From Acidobacteriota bacterium (GTDB taxonomy: Bacteria; Acidobacteriota; Vicinamibacteria; Vicinamibacterales; UBA2999): 58,468 nt of DNA. The stretch lies in assembly GCA_016871195.1 (NCBI GenBank), contig VFZN01000018.1, positions 1-58,468 of the forward strand, in the 5' to 3' direction. The translations under genes were made by a program, and so were the position numbers. The notes under the pieces are model-generated. The model was not told where the DNA came from. It saw nothing but the letters and a program-made list of their open reading frames with translations, and made no database searches. Positions 38,747-48,344 of the stretch are shown here, in pieces; the first letter of the stretch is position 1, and every line of letters starts with the position of its first letter.

Positions 38747-39760
38747 TCACAGATTGAGGGCCAGCCACTCGGTGACGACCTTCGACCCGGCATTGCGCTC
38801 GAGGGCATACAACGCACGATCAACGCTGGCGAAGGCGCTACGCGCACGGTCGCCGCCGAAGCGTGAGGCCAGGGCCGCCAGCGTGGGTTCGAGGCTCGGG
38901 TGCGCCAGCACGCGGCGGTCGACCCCGGCGTTGATCGCCTCAAGATCGCGCAGCAGCGCGGCCGCGCAGCGAAGCACCACGCCCAGCTCGTCGCGCGACC
39001 GCTCCTTCTTGCCTCCGCCTGCCATCGTCAGCAGGGCATCGCCCGCCTGCACACGCGCCGGGGCATCGGTTCGCACGGCGACCTCGCTCAGCAGGCGAAG
39101 TGCCGCGTCACGAAGCGCCACCACATCGGCATCCGCCAGGCCGAGCGCCTGACCGACGCTGCCATCGGCGAGGGCGGCTGCTGCACGTGCTGGCCCCGCA
39201 TCGTGCCCATGGTCGCGCTCGAGCACCTGCGTGACCTCGTCGACCGTCAGGGGCGCAAACCGCACGCGCATGGTGCGCGATCGCACGGTGGGCAGCAGGG
39301 CGCCGGGCACCGAGGTCACCAGCACGAACATCGTCGCGTCGGGAGGTTCCTCGAGCGACTTGAGCAGTGCATTCTGTGCGGACAGTTCGAGGGTCTCGGC
39401 GTCACGAATCAGGACGACCCGTCGACGACCCTCGAACGGCCGATAGGATGTGCGCGCCAGCACGTCGCGGATTACATCGATCTTGATCGACGCCTTGTCA
39501 TCGGGTGCGATCGGCAGCACGTCGACATGCATGCCGCGCGCCACCCGGTCGCAGCTGCGACAGGTGCCACACGCATCGCCGGCCGCACGAGCGTCGTCGT
39601 CAAGGCAGTTGACGGCCTGGGCGGTCGCCACGGCCGTATGCCACTTGCCGATGCCCGGAGCGCCAGTGAAGAGCAGGGTCGGGGGCAGAGAGCCACGCGC
39701 GATGGCCCGCATCAGCCGGTCGACCGTCTGGCGATGGCCGATGAGCGCGCGGAAAGACAT
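38747..39760 (-). CDS. holB: DNA polymerase III delta' subunit
   Basis: 337 aa clamp-loader AAA+ protein. GHRQTVDRLMRAI, P-loop-like GAPGIGKWHTA (the residue after GK is Trp, unusual for an active site but delta' is non-catalytic), a zinc module CGTCRSC, LEEPPDATMFVLVTS and the sensor TVRSRTMRVRF. The C-terminal collar is less conserved. Head of the holB-pdxA-smpB run. Confidence 0.93.
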   Translation of the reverse strand: MSFRALIGHRQTVDRLMRAIARGSLPPTLLFTGAPGIGKWHTAVATAQAVNCLDDDARAAGDACGTCRSCDRVARGMHVDVLPIAPDDKASIKIDVIRDVLARTSYRPFEGRRRVVLIRDAETLELSAQNALLKSLEEPPDATMFVLVTSVPGALLPTVRSRTMRVRFAPLTVDEVTQVLERDHGHDAGPARAAAALADGSVGQALGLADADVVALRDAALRLLSEVAVRTDAPARVQAGDALLTMAGGGKKERSRDELGVVLRCAAALLRDLEAINAGVDRRVLAHPSLEPTLAALASRFGGDRARSAFASVDRALYALERNAGSKVVTEWLALNL

Positions 39761-39832
39761 GTGCGATTGATGATACCCGAGGGGTTGGCCGCCGGGGCCA
39801 TCAGAGCCCCCGCGTAGCCATCCGGAGCAGGA

Positions 39833-39909
<77 letters not shown>

Positions 39910-40062
39910 TCGCGAAAGGGCATGAGGTCGAGGCGACCTCGCGGCACTGGCGGACGCCTGAGTCGACGCGTTGTCAGCGCGCCTTGCGACCGGCAGAGCA
40001 GACGGAGTATACCATCACCGACCGAATCCGCGACGGCCTCTCGCACCCGTCTGGTGACGATG

Positions 40063-40138
40063 TGGTGGGCGGTACAGGACTCGAACCTGTGACAGCCGGC
40101 GTGTAAAGCCGGTGCTCTACCAACTGAGCTAACCGCCC
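40063..40138 (-). tRNA. tRNA-Val (anticodon TAC)
   Basis: 76 nt including an encoded CCA. Acceptor GGGCGGT pairs with ACCGCCC, discriminator A. D-arm TAGCTCAGTTGGTAGAGC; anticodon loop TTTACAC on stem CCGGC/GCCGG gives TAC at 40103-40105 (minus strand); T-loop GGTTCGAGTCC. Confidence 0.96.
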
Positions 40139-40159
40139 TCACGTCCGACGAAGAACCCA

Positions 40160-40189
40160 AGTGTAGCCACCGCTCGTCAAAACCGTCAA
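40160..40189 (-). promoter_or_regulatory. promoter of the tRNA-Val / tRNA-Asp unit
   Basis: On the minus strand TTGACG (40189-40184), an 18-bp spacer, TACACT (40165-40160). The tRNA-Val 5' end follows about 21 nt later. It lies in the gap shared with divergent ubiX. Confidence 0.55.
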
Positions 40190-40198
40190 GAGAGGGAC

Positions 40199-40786
40199 AT
40201 GCCTGAATCGAACCGCCTCATTGTGGCCATTACTGGCGCCTCTGGAAGCATCTATGGCATTCGAGCCCTCGAACTGCTGCGTCAGGCCGGCATTGAGGCA
40301 CACCTCGTCATGAGCAAGTGGGGAGCCCGTACCCTGCTGCACGAGACCCCGTACACCGTGAAGGAGGTGCAGGCCCTCGCCCACACCGTCTACCACGCAG
40401 GCGACGAGGGCGCGGCCATCTCGAGCGGGTCGTTCCGCACCCGTGGCATGCTCATCGCCCCTTGCAGTGCGCGGTCACTCGCATCGATCGCCCACGGCCT
40501 CGGCGATTCGCTGGTGCATCGGGCGGCCGATGTCATCCTGAAGGAGCGCCGCCGGCTGGTGCTCGCCGTGCGCGAAACGCCGTTCAGCGAGATTCACCTA
40601 GACAACATGCTGCGCCTGTCGCGCATGGGCGTCGTCATTGCCCCGCCGGTGCCGGCCTTCTATGCCAGGCCCAAGACGCTCGACGATCTGGTCACCTACA
40701 CCGTCGCCCGCCTGCTCGACCAGTTCGACATTCACGTCGACGTCCCCCGGTGGGACGGCGTGATGGACGTGTCTAGCGGATTATGA
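40199..40786 (+). CDS. ubiX: flavin prenyltransferase UbiX
   Basis: 195 aa. The FMN-binding TGASGSIYGIRAL, the LIAPCSARSLASIAHGLGDSL loop and RRLVLAVRETPFSEIHL are family hallmarks. It prenylates FMN to give the cofactor for UbiD-type decarboxylases. Starts at ATG 40199 with GAGAGGGA just upstream. No ubiD in the window. The 3' end overlaps the convergent ICMT gene by 14 bp. Confidence 0.95.
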   Translation: MPESNRLIVAITGASGSIYGIRALELLRQAGIEAHLVMSKWGARTLLHETPYTVKEVQALAHTVYHAGDEGAAISSGSFRTRGMLIAPCSARSLASIAHGLGDSLVHRAADVILKERRRLVLAVRETPFSEIHLDNMLRLSRMGVVIAPPVPAFYARPKTLDDLVTYTVARLLDQFDIHVDVPRWDGVMDVSSGL

Positions 40787-41276
40787 AGGCGAGCACGGCA
40801 AACCCGGCCGCCAGTCCCGCCATCGTGTGATGCTCGCGGTTGTACCGCGCTCGCGTCCACGAAAATCGGCGCGCCATCGGCACCGCCCGGCGTTCTGCGT
40901 AGGCGTCGTAGGCATCGCCGAACTTTTCTCGCAGGTGGGCTTCCTCGCTGCGCCTCGCTGCCGTGAGCGTCGTGGCTAGATAGCCCAGGACGATGAGCGC
41001 CACGCCCCAGTGGAACGACGCAATCGCCAGCCCGATGCCGATCAGCGTCGACCCGAGATACAGCGGATGCCGGGTGTAGCGGTAGGGACCCGACGTCGTG
41101 ACCTCGCGGCTCTTCTCGAGGTGCCCGGCCGCCCATACCCGGAGTGCCTCGCCGGCCAGCGCCACCGCCAGCCCGATCTGCCAGCTCATCCACGTCGGCT
41201 GCGCCAGCAGCAGCACCAGGCCCGCCAGGGCGAAACCCATGCCCACCCGGAATCTCGTCAGCCATTGCCTCATCAC
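40773..41276 (-). CDS. isoprenylcysteine carboxyl methyltransferase (ICMT/PEMT) family membrane protein
   Basis: 167 aa with four to five membrane segments. The signature GPYRYTRHPLYLGSTLIGIG holds the RHPxY SAM-binding motif; EEAHLREKFGDAYDAY is the conserved C-terminal cytosolic part. The bacterial substrate of this family is usually unknown, with lipid or small-amine methylation proposed. Last gene of the LPS operon, coupled to the GT9 gene by ATGA. Confidence 0.87.
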   Translation of the reverse strand: MMRQWLTRFRVGMGFALAGLVLLLAQPTWMSWQIGLAVALAGEALRVWAAGHLEKSREVTTSGPYRYTRHPLYLGSTLIGIGLAIASFHWGVALIVLGYLATTLTAARRSEEAHLREKFGDAYDAYAERRAVPMARRFSWTRARYNREHHTMAGLAAGFAVLAFIIR

Positions 41277-42307
41277 GACACAGGCTCCCGCGCCAGACGC
41301 AGGTCAACCGCCGTCGTGACCTCATCCACGGAAATGCGCTCGATGCAGGGCGATCCACTCTGGCACTGCCGCTTGTGGTGGCACTGGCACAGCTCGGCCC
41401 GTGAGACCACGACATCAGCCGGATTCCACGGCCCGTTGCGTGCCGGCCAGGTGGGCCCGAACAGTGCCACAAGCGGCGCGTCCATCGCCGCCGCGATGTG
41501 CATCGGCCCCGTGTCACCGGATACCACCAGCCGGGCTCCCTGCATCAGGGCGACCATCTCGCCAATGCGCGTCGGCGGAGCCAGGGCGGCGGCACCACCG
41601 GAGGCATCGACCACGGCCCCTGCCAGCGCCTGCTCGCCAGGGCCGTAGGTCACCAGCGTGCGCAGCTGATGCCGGGCCTGCAGGTGGCCCGCCACCGCCG
41701 CAAACTGCGCCGCTGGCCAACGCTTGTTGGGCCAGGCCGCGCCGGGATTGATGACAGCGTAGGGCGCTCCCGCACGCGCGGCCTCGATCGCAGGCGAGCA
41801 CTCGGCCTGAAGCTTCACCTCAATCGATGATCCCGATGCACCGAGGGCCTCGGCCATTGCCAGATTCTTCCGCACCACATGCACACCAGGGGGCGGCGTC
41901 ACTGCCTCGGAATAGAACCATGCCGCCTGACGCTCGCGCAGGTGGCCGGCGCTGAAGCCGATGACGCGGCGGGCCCCTGACAGCCTCGCCCACAGGGCCG
42001 ACTTGATCAGTCCCTGCAGGTCGAGCGCCACGTCATAGCGCTGCCGCCGTAGGTGCGCCACGGCCTGCACATAGCCTGAGGGCGACGCATCAAAGACGCA
42101 CGCCCCGGTCGGGGTCGCGCTTCGCCGACGCACGATGATGCGTTGATGCACACTAGGCACACACGCGAGCATGGGTGCATACGCCGCATCGACCAGCCAG
42201 TCGATCTGCAGGGCGGGATCGTGCCGGTGCAGTGCCGTCAGCACCGGCACCGCATGCACAATGTCGCCCAGTGCGCCGAGGCGCACGATCAGCAGCCGGG
42301 AAGCCAC
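41273..42307 (-). CDS. GT9 family heptosyltransferase (WaaC-like)
   Basis: 344 aa from the GTG at 42307. VRLGALGDIVHAVPVLTAL is the family opening; DLQGLIKSAL, NPGAAWPNKRWP (nucleotide-sugar site), SGDTGPMHIAAAMDAPLVALFG and GPWNP are GT9 motifs. Likely transfers the first L,D-heptose to Kdo of the inner core. Ends with an unusual Cys/His stretch (CQCHHKRQCQSGSPC) resembling a metal site. Assignment as heptosyltransferase I follows from waaF upstream and the heptose genes beside it. Confidence 0.87.
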   Translation of the reverse strand: MASRLLIVRLGALGDIVHAVPVLTALHRHDPALQIDWLVDAAYAPMLACVPSVHQRIIVRRRSATPTGACVFDASPSGYVQAVAHLRRQRYDVALDLQGLIKSALWARLSGARRVIGFSAGHLRERQAAWFYSEAVTPPPGVHVVRKNLAMAEALGASGSSIEVKLQAECSPAIEAARAGAPYAVINPGAAWPNKRWPAAQFAAVAGHLQARHQLRTLVTYGPGEQALAGAVVDASGGAAALAPPTRIGEMVALMQGARLVVSGDTGPMHIAAAMDAPLVALFGPTWPARNGPWNPADVVVSRAELCQCHHKRQCQSGSPCIERISVDEVTTAVDLRLAREPVS

Positions 42308-42317
42308 GCGCGTAAGC

Positions 42318-43829
42318 TTACCGGAGCCGGGCGACCAGGCTCGACGTCGAATGGTCCTTGGGGTCGCCCACAATGGCCACGCGCCCTCCATACGCGCGCA
42401 CCGTGTCCCGCTCGGGTACCGTGTCGATGGTGTAGTCGGTGCCCTTGCAGTGCACCTCGGGCCTCAGCGCCTGCAGCAGCGGCGTCACCGTGGCGTCACC
42501 GAAGACCACCACGTGATCGACAACCCTCAGCGCGGCGACCAGCTCCGCACGATCGGCCTCGGGCATCACCGGCCGGTCGGGCCCCTTGAGCCCTCGAATC
42601 GAGGCGTCGCTGTTCACGGCCACGATGAGCCGGTCGGCCTCACGAGCCGCCGCTTCTAGGTAGCGCACGTGCCCCACGTGGAGCAGGTCGAATGCGCCGT
42701 TGGCGAAGGCATACGTCACCCCCCGCTGCCGCCCCTCGCGTACCCAAGTGGCCAGGATGGGCAGCGTCACGACCTTTGCCGCAGCGCCGCTGCCGCGGTG
42801 AGCTGACGGCGATGGTGACTCGGTCTGCACCCGCCACAGCACGACGGCCAGCAGGCTGAGTGCCAGCAGCAGGGCGACCACCGCAAGCCGCGCGAGGGGA
42901 AGCCCTGACTGATACAGCAGGAACGCACAGGCCCCTGACGCTGCCGACACCGTCCACAGCAGTACCACGGCCCCCGTTTCACCGAAGCCGAGCGCCACCA
43001 GCCGGTGCGACGTGTGGTCGCGACCGCCCTGACTGATGGCACGTCCTGAGAGAATGCGGGCCAGCGAGACAAACGTTGTGTCGAAAATCGGCAGCAACAG
43101 CACCAGCACCGGAAACACGAAGATGGCGGCAGCGCTCCTCGTGTACGCCGCCTCGCTGCTCAGGTTCAGGGCCGCCAGGGCGAAGCCCAGCGTGAAGCTG
43201 CCGCTGTCTCCCATGAAGATGGACGCCCGGGGAAAGTTGAACACCAGAAAGCCCAGGGCCGCGCCGACGAACACCGCGCTCGCTTCGGCCACAACCCCGT
43301 CGCCGCTCTGATGAGACAAGGCGAGCCGGGACAGGCCGGCGATGATCGCCGTGCCGGCGGCCAGGCCGTTCATGTTGTCGAGCAGGTTGAGGGCATTGGT
43401 GATGCCCACGGCCCACACCACGACCACCCCGAGGTCAATCCACCACGGCAAGGCGTCGTTGAAGTGAAAGTCTGCCGCGTACAGCAGCAGACCCCCGAGC
43501 ACCTGGACCAGCACTTTCATCCTGGGCGGCAGGTCAAGGGCATCGTCGACCAGCCCCGCGAGGAACAGGAGCGCCGTCAGGCCGACAAGGGCCAGCGTGT
43601 AGGGTGTCTGGGGCAGCAGCCAGAGGACGCCTGAGGCAAAGGCGCTGAAGATGGCCACACCACCGTGGAGCGCTGCAGGCGTCCGATGCCATCGGTCATG
43701 CCGGACGGGAGCCAGCCACCCACGCGCACGCGCCAACCGACGCACCAGCCATGTCAGCACGCCCGCCCCGACGGCCGTCTGTGCCGCCAGACTCGCGTAG
43801 CCGCCGAGGCCCGTCAACGCCTCAGCCAT
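42318..43829 (-). CDS. fusion: WecA/TagO-like glycan-1-phosphate transferase + HldE/RfaE2 nucleotidyltransferase
   Basis: 503 aa, one uninterrupted frame. Residues 1-335 are a multi-pass polyprenyl-phosphate GlcNAc-1-phosphate transferase: [42 protein letters not shown] and RDHTSHRL. Residues about 370-503 are an ADP-heptose synthase cytidylyltransferase-fold domain: [20 protein letters not shown] (HxGH at 384-387), [20 protein letters not shown] and DHSTSSLV. The two activities (priming of lipid-linked glycans and AMP transfer to heptose-1-phosphate) are normally separate. The upstream kinase supplies the other half of HldE. Overlaps the kinase gene by 8 bp. Confidence 0.9.
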   Translation of the reverse strand: MAEALTGLGGYASLAAQTAVGAGVLTWLVRRLARARGWLAPVRHDRWHRTPAALHGGVAIFSAFASGVLWLLPQTPYTLALVGLTALLFLAGLVDDALDLPPRMKVLVQVLGGLLLYAADFHFNDALPWWIDLGVVVVWAVGITNALNLLDNMNGLAAGTAIIAGLSRLALSHQSGDGVVAEASAVFVGAALGFLVFNFPRASIFMGDSGSFTLGFALAALNLSSEAAYTRSAAAIFVFPVLVLLLPIFDTTFVSLARILSGRAISQGGRDHTSHRLVALGFGETGAVVLLWTVSAASGACAFLLYQSGLPLARLAVVALLLALSLLAVVLWRVQTESPSPSAHRGSGAAAKVVTLPILATWVREGRQRGVTYAFANGAFDLLHVGHVRYLEAAAREADRLIVAVNSDASIRGLKGPDRPVMPEADRAELVAALRVVDHVVVFGDATVTPLLQALRPEVHCKGTDYTIDTVPERDTVRAYGGRVAIVGDPKDHSTSSLVARLR

Positions 43830-44802
43830 TCGCCAGCGCCCGCGACAGCTCGGCCGCCGACACCGTGGCCGTGCCCCGCTTCATGACGACGAGCCCGCCG
43901 GCCACGTTGGCCATGCGCGCAGCATCGGCCGCCGAGGCCCCCGCAGCCATGGCCAGCGTCAGGGCGGCCATCACCGTGTCACCGGCCCCGGTGACGTCGG
44001 CGATCTCGTCACTGCCGTAGATGGAGAGATGCACGGTGGGTTGATCAGGCTCGAACACCGCCATGCCCCGGCTGCCGCGGGTGATGATGACGGCCCGCAT
44101 GCGGGTCTGCGCCAGCAGTGCGCGCCCGGCTGCCTCGAGGGTACGGAGCGAGTCGCTCAGGTCGACGCCGAGGGCGGCTTCCACTTCCGACTCGTTCGGC
44201 GCACACGCCGTCAGCCCCCGGAACTTCGTCAGCGCATAGCGCGAGTCGACCAGCACGGGAATGCCGCGTCGCCGTGCCGCCGAGCCGACGGCACGCCCCA
44301 GCGCCGGCGTGACGATCCCCGAGCCGTAGTCGGACATCAGCACGGCATCGGCCGAGGGAATCGCCGCGAGGGCGGCCTTCCCGATGGCCGCGCGGTCGGC
44401 CGCGGTGATGCGCGACGGCGACATGCGGTCAATCCGCACGACCTGCTGCTTGGCCGAGTGCACACCACCCGCCAGGATGCGCGTCTTCACCGGTGTCTGA
44501 AAGCCGGCCGGTGTCAGCAGGCCACGACGCGAGACGCCAGACGGCAGCGCCTCCCGCACCCGCCTGCCCGCATCGTCTCGCCCCACCAGAGTGACGAGCG
44601 TCACCCGACCGCCCAGCGCCGCGACATTCGCCGCGGCGTTGCCTGCGCCGCCCGGCACGACCTGCGTCGCACTGTATTCGAGGATGAGCACGGGGGCTTC
44701 GCGCGACACGCGCGCGACGCGGCCCAGGATGTATTCGTCGGCGATCAGGTCGCCGATCACGACGACCCGCAGGCCGGCTGCTGTTCTGGGAAGATCAGTC
44801 AT
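43822..44802 (-). CDS. D-glycero-beta-D-manno-heptose-7-phosphate kinase (RfaE domain I)
   Basis: 326 aa PfkB/ribokinase-fold. [53 protein letters not shown] and the catalytic [20 protein letters not shown] are typical. It phosphorylates heptose-7-phosphate at C1. In E. coli this domain is fused to the nucleotidyltransferase in HldE; here the latter is fused to a WecA-like protein in the next gene. Starts in an ATGA overlap with gmhB. Confidence 0.92.
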   Translation of the reverse strand: MTDLPRTAAGLRVVVIGDLIADEYILGRVARVSREAPVLILEYSATQVVPGGAGNAAANVAALGGRVTLVTLVGRDDAGRRVREALPSGVSRRGLLTPAGFQTPVKTRILAGGVHSAKQQVVRIDRMSPSRITAADRAAIGKAALAAIPSADAVLMSDYGSGIVTPALGRAVGSAARRRGIPVLVDSRYALTKFRGLTACAPNESEVEAALGVDLSDSLRTLEAAGRALLAQTRMRAVIITRGSRGMAVFEPDQPTVHLSIYGSDEIADVTGAGDTVMAALTLAMAAGASAADAARMANVAGGLVVMKRGTATVSAAELSRALANG

Positions 44803-45368
44803 GACTGCAGCACCACGCGTACGGCGGCCATCAGGTTATCGCAGATAGCCTCGACCTGCTGCCCGTCGGGGCGGGCACCCTCTTGGTCGCGGCCGTGGCC
44901 CGTGCGCACCAGGATGGTGCGCGCGCCGACCGCCTGCCCCATCTGCACGTCACGCCAGTGATCGCCGATCACCCACGAGCGGGACAGGTCGAGTCCCAGA
45001 GCCGAGGCCGCATCGGTCGCCATCCCGGTGCCGGGTTTCCGGCAGACGCACGGCGTTGACAGGCCCTCGATAACCGATGCCGGATGGTGCGGGCAGTAGT
45101 ACCAGGCCTCGATGTGCGCGCCTCCCCGAGCCAGCGTCGCGGCCATGCGCGCATGCGTCGCCTCGACAAACTCCCGCGTCATCAGGCCGCGGGCGATGCC
45201 GCCCTGATTGGTCACCACCACGACGGCGAAGCCGGCCCGTCGCAGCAGACGGATGGCGTCCGTGGCAAACGGGTAGATCCGCAGGACGGCAACATCAGTC
45301 AGGTAGCCGACCTCCTCGTTGATCGTGCCGTCGCGATCGAGAAACACCGCCGGGCGCAACACCCTCAT
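44799..45368 (-). CDS. gmhB: D-glycero-beta-D-manno-heptose-1,7-bisphosphate 7-phosphatase
   Basis: 189 aa from the ATG at 45368, overlapping the waaF stop (ATGA). HAD histidinol-phosphatase-like: FLDRDGTINEEVGYL, VTNQGGIARG, the zinc-binding YYCPHHP and CVCRKPGTGM, and VIGDHWRDVQMGQAVGA. It removes the 7-phosphate in ADP-heptose synthesis between the kinase and the nucleotidyltransferase. gmhA is not in the window. Confidence 0.95.
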   Translation of the reverse strand: MRVLRPAVFLDRDGTINEEVGYLTDVAVLRIYPFATDAIRLLRRAGFAVVVVTNQGGIARGLMTREFVEATHARMAATLARGGAHIEAWYYCPHHPASVIEGLSTPCVCRKPGTGMATDAASALGLDLSRSWVIGDHWRDVQMGQAVGARTILVRTGHGRDQEGARPDGQQVEAICDNLMAAVRVVLQS

Positions 45369-46396
45369 GCCCCGATCCGCCTTCCGCCCTCGCGCCGCGT
45401 CGCTACCGTACGCACGGCCTCGGCCACCCGCATCGCCGTGATGCCGGTCATGCACCGATGATCGATCGGACACTCACGCAGCAGGCACGGGCGGCACCAC
45501 GCCTCCGCGGTCAGCACCATCGCCTCGGGATGGTCCAGCGACGCTCGTACCGGGGCCGTGCGCGTCTCATCCGTGGCGCCGAACACGGCGACCACTCGCG
45601 CACCCGTCGCAGCGGCCAGGTGCATCGCACCCGAATCATTCGAGACGACGCCATCGGCGGATGCCAGGACCGCCGTGAGATCCGCCAGTGATGTCTCGCC
45701 TGTAAGGTCCATCACCCGGGCCTGCTGAGAGTGAGGCACCAGGCGCCGAACAGCCGCACATGTCGCGCGGTCACCGGCACTACCCACCAGCACGATCTGC
45801 CATCCCTCGTCCGCGAGCAGGGCGGCCAGTATCGCCCACTGCGATACGGGCCATTGCTTGGCGCTGCCGTATGCCGCCCCAGGCGCCAGCACGACATAGC
45901 GTCCGTCCGGTATCAGCCCGTCCCGAGGTACTGGAGGCACGACCCGAGCCAGCTGCGGACCGGCAGGCACACCGAGTGCCGTGGTCAATGCCTGATAGTA
46001 GGCGGCCTGATGCCGATGCCCACGCGGTCGCGGCACGGCACGCGTCAGCAGCCGGCTCCGGCCGTCTGTCGCCAGTCCCCAGCGCTCTGCGATGCCCGCC
46101 CGCAGGGCGACCACTGCCGAGGCCAGCGAATTTGGCAGCAGGATGGCCACGTCGCCGGCGGCGTCTCGCAGCGCAGCCACGTCTTCCCGCCACGTGCCGA
46201 GCGCCGCGACTCCGCCCTTCCCTGGCAGAGACACGACACCGTCCACGCCCGGCACGAGGGGAAACAGCGCCGAGACAGACCGCCGCGCGGCGACCACAAG
46301 TCGTGCGTCAGCGAAGTGCCTGCGGAGATCGGCGAGCGCCGGCAGGGCCATCACCGCATCGCCCAGCCAGTTGGGGGCCACGACGACAATAGTCAC
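45365..46396 (-). CDS. waaF: lipopolysaccharide heptosyltransferase II
   Basis: 343 aa GT9 enzyme. APNWLGDAVMALPALADLR at the N-terminus, LPNSLASAVVALRAGI, LAPGAAYGSAKQWP, SNDSGAMHLAAATGARVVAVFG and CRPCLLRECPIDHRCM (conserved cysteine segment of WaaF) identify it. It adds the second heptose to the inner core. ATGA overlaps at both ends. Confidence 0.93.
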   Translation of the reverse strand: MTIVVVAPNWLGDAVMALPALADLRRHFADARLVVAARRSVSALFPLVPGVDGVVSLPGKGGVAALGTWREDVAALRDAAGDVAILLPNSLASAVVALRAGIAERWGLATDGRSRLLTRAVPRPRGHRHQAAYYQALTTALGVPAGPQLARVVPPVPRDGLIPDGRYVVLAPGAAYGSAKQWPVSQWAILAALLADEGWQIVLVGSAGDRATCAAVRRLVPHSQQARVMDLTGETSLADLTAVLASADGVVSNDSGAMHLAAATGARVVAVFGATDETRTAPVRASLDHPEAMVLTAEAWCRPCLLRECPIDHRCMTGITAMRVAEAVRTVATRREGGRRIGA

Positions 46397-47322
46397 GGCT
46401 GCGCCGCCGGAAACATGCCCGAGTCACCAGAGGGCGCCGGCACCTGAGCATCACGCCAGCGGCGATGCATCCAGAGCCAGAGCTCGGGATGGCGCCGGAC
46501 GTACATTTCCAGCACGTCGGTGCAGCGCTGCGTGAACTCGTCAATCGCCTCGGGACCATCGCCCTCGGGAGGGGTCACCGGTGCCTCGTAGACCAAGCGA
46601 TACCGTCCACCGGGTGCCGGCAGCGCAAACGCCGGAATGACCGGTGCGCCGGTGCGCAGCGCCAGAGCCGCCAGTGTCGAGGTCGTGGCGGCGGGTCGCT
46701 CGAAGAACTGCACCCAGATGGCGTCGGGGCTGTGCATGTGCTGGTCGATCAGCATGGCCACGCCCCGCCCCTCCGCCAGCGTCTTGAGCACCCGGCGCAC
46801 GGCGCCCTGGCGGTAGATGCTGTGGTTGCCGGTGGCCCCGCGCGTCCTCTCGAGCAACCGGTGCAGCCACGGGTTGTCGAGGGGACGGGCCAGCACGCCC
46901 ATGGGGGTGAAGTATTCGCCGTGATGGAGGGCCTGCAGTTCCCAGAACCCCACGTGTCCCGTGAACAGCAGCACCCCGCGTCCGCGCGCATATGCCGCAC
47001 GCACATGCTCGGCGCCCTCGACATCCACCAGGGCCGCGCGGGTCTGCGGTGTCAGCTGGGAAAACCGCAGCAGCTCGAACAGCAGGTGCCCGAAATGCCG
47101 GAAGGTGGCACGCACCAGCGCCTCCCGCTCGACAGCACGCTTGGACGGAAAGCACATCGCCACGTTCGCCAGAGCCACGCGCCGATGCCGCGCATCGATG
47201 GCGTAGAACAGCCAGCCCAGGCCCGAGCCCATGGCTCGCACCCCGTGCGCCGGAAGAACCGCTACCAGGCCGCGCACGGCCATGACCGCCCCGTACTCGA
47301 CGAGGTGCCTTACGACGCGCAC
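46393..47322 (-). CDS. LpxL/HtrB-like lipid A biosynthesis acyltransferase
   Basis: 309 aa from the GTG at 47322, inside the end of lpxK. LFTGHVGFWELQALHH contains the HxxxxE catalytic pair (here H-x5-E as in the LABLAT family); the N-terminal hydrophobic segment, RHFGHLLFELLRF, LIDQH, and a LWLWMHRRWR motif near the C-terminus fit. It adds the secondary acyl chain to Kdo2-lipid IVA at the inner membrane. Confidence 0.9.
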   Translation of the reverse strand: MRVVRHLVEYGAVMAVRGLVAVLPAHGVRAMGSGLGWLFYAIDARHRRVALANVAMCFPSKRAVEREALVRATFRHFGHLLFELLRFSQLTPQTRAALVDVEGAEHVRAAYARGRGVLLFTGHVGFWELQALHHGEYFTPMGVLARPLDNPWLHRLLERTRGATGNHSIYRQGAVRRVLKTLAEGRGVAMLIDQHMHSPDAIWVQFFERPAATTSTLAALALRTGAPVIPAFALPAPGGRYRLVYEAPVTPPEGDGPEAIDEFTQRCTDVLEMYVRRHPELWLWMHRRWRDAQVPAPSGDSGMFPAAQP

Positions 47323-48344
47323 ACCGATTCCTGTTCGGCCGAGGCTGCCAGCAGGGCGCGCACCCGTTCGTGCAGACGGTCGGGGAGGACCCACTCGAGA
47401 TGCACCGGCACGCGGAATAACGGCACGTCGGCAGGCCACAGCGGTTCCAGCCGCACCGCATCCTTGTCGGTGGTCAGCACGGACAACCGCGCCGCCGCCG
47501 CGCGTGATGCCAGCGAGGCCACCGCGCGCGGCGTGAAGCGGTAATGGTCGGGATACCAGTGGTGTTCAGCCACCGCGTATCCGGCGGCCGCAAGATCGCC
47601 GGCAAACCGGCCGGGATTCGCGACGCCCGCTACCGCCATGACGCGCGGCCCGGGCCGCACGTCGGCATCGTGCGCTGACATCGAGGCATGCGAGGTCGTC
47701 ACCCTCTCAGGATACCCAAGGCGGCGCAGGGCCCCGCACGATTCGCCGATGCCCAGCATCCACGCCTCCTCGTGCGCCTCGTCGGCTGTGGCATCCATCA
47801 CCACCGCGATGTGGGCACGTGCCGCCGCATCACGCGGTTCGCGCAGGCGCCCGCGCGGCAGGACATGCCCCTGCGGAATCTCGCCCACGCGCGTCACGAG
47901 CACGTCGAGGTCGCGCCACAGGTGCACGTGCTGAAATCCGTCGTCGAGCACGTGCACCGTCGCCCCGAGCGTGCGCTCGGCGAGCACACCGGCGAGGTAT
48001 CGGTCCTCCGACACACAGACGCAGGCCCCGGGCACCGCGCGCGCCAGCATGAGCGGCTCGTCGCCCGACACCTCCAGGCCGGCGCGCACACCGCCGGCAT
48101 CCGCCACGACCACGACGCCCGGAGGCGCGACTCGCCGTCCATAGCCACGACTGAGAATGGCCGGTCGATGCCCGTCTGCGAGCAGCCACCTCGCCACATC
48201 GGCCACCACAGGGGTTTTCCCGGTGCCCCCCACCGACAGGTTGCCGATGCTGATGACGGGCCGACGCAGTCGACGTTGCACGCCGGCCGCCGTCAGCGCC
48301 CGATAGCGCCAGCGCGTCACCTGAGCGTACAGATGATCAGGCAA
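47310..48344 (-). CDS. lpxK: tetraacyldisaccharide 4'-kinase
   Basis: 344 aa from a TTG at 48344 that overlaps the waaA stop by 8 bp; no better start lies close to the family N-terminus. PVISIGNLSVGGTGKTPVVAD contains the Walker-type site (GNLSVGGTGKTP); ILSRGYGR, SGDEPLMLA, VLDDGFQH and LTTDKDAVRL are LpxK hallmarks. It phosphorylates the lipid A disaccharide. Confidence 0.93.
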   Translation of the reverse strand: MPDHLYAQVTRWRYRALTAAGVQRRLRRPVISIGNLSVGGTGKTPVVADVARWLLADGHRPAILSRGYGRRVAPPGVVVVADAGGVRAGLEVSGDEPLMLARAVPGACVCVSEDRYLAGVLAERTLGATVHVLDDGFQHVHLWRDLDVLVTRVGEIPQGHVLPRGRLREPRDAAARAHIAVVMDATADEAHEEAWMLGIGESCGALRRLGYPERVTTSHASMSAHDADVRPGPRVMAVAGVANPGRFAGDLAAAGYAVAEHHWYPDHYRFTPRAVASLASRAAAARLSVLTTDKDAVRLEPLWPADVPLFRVPVHLEWVLPDRLHERVRALLAASAEQESVCAS

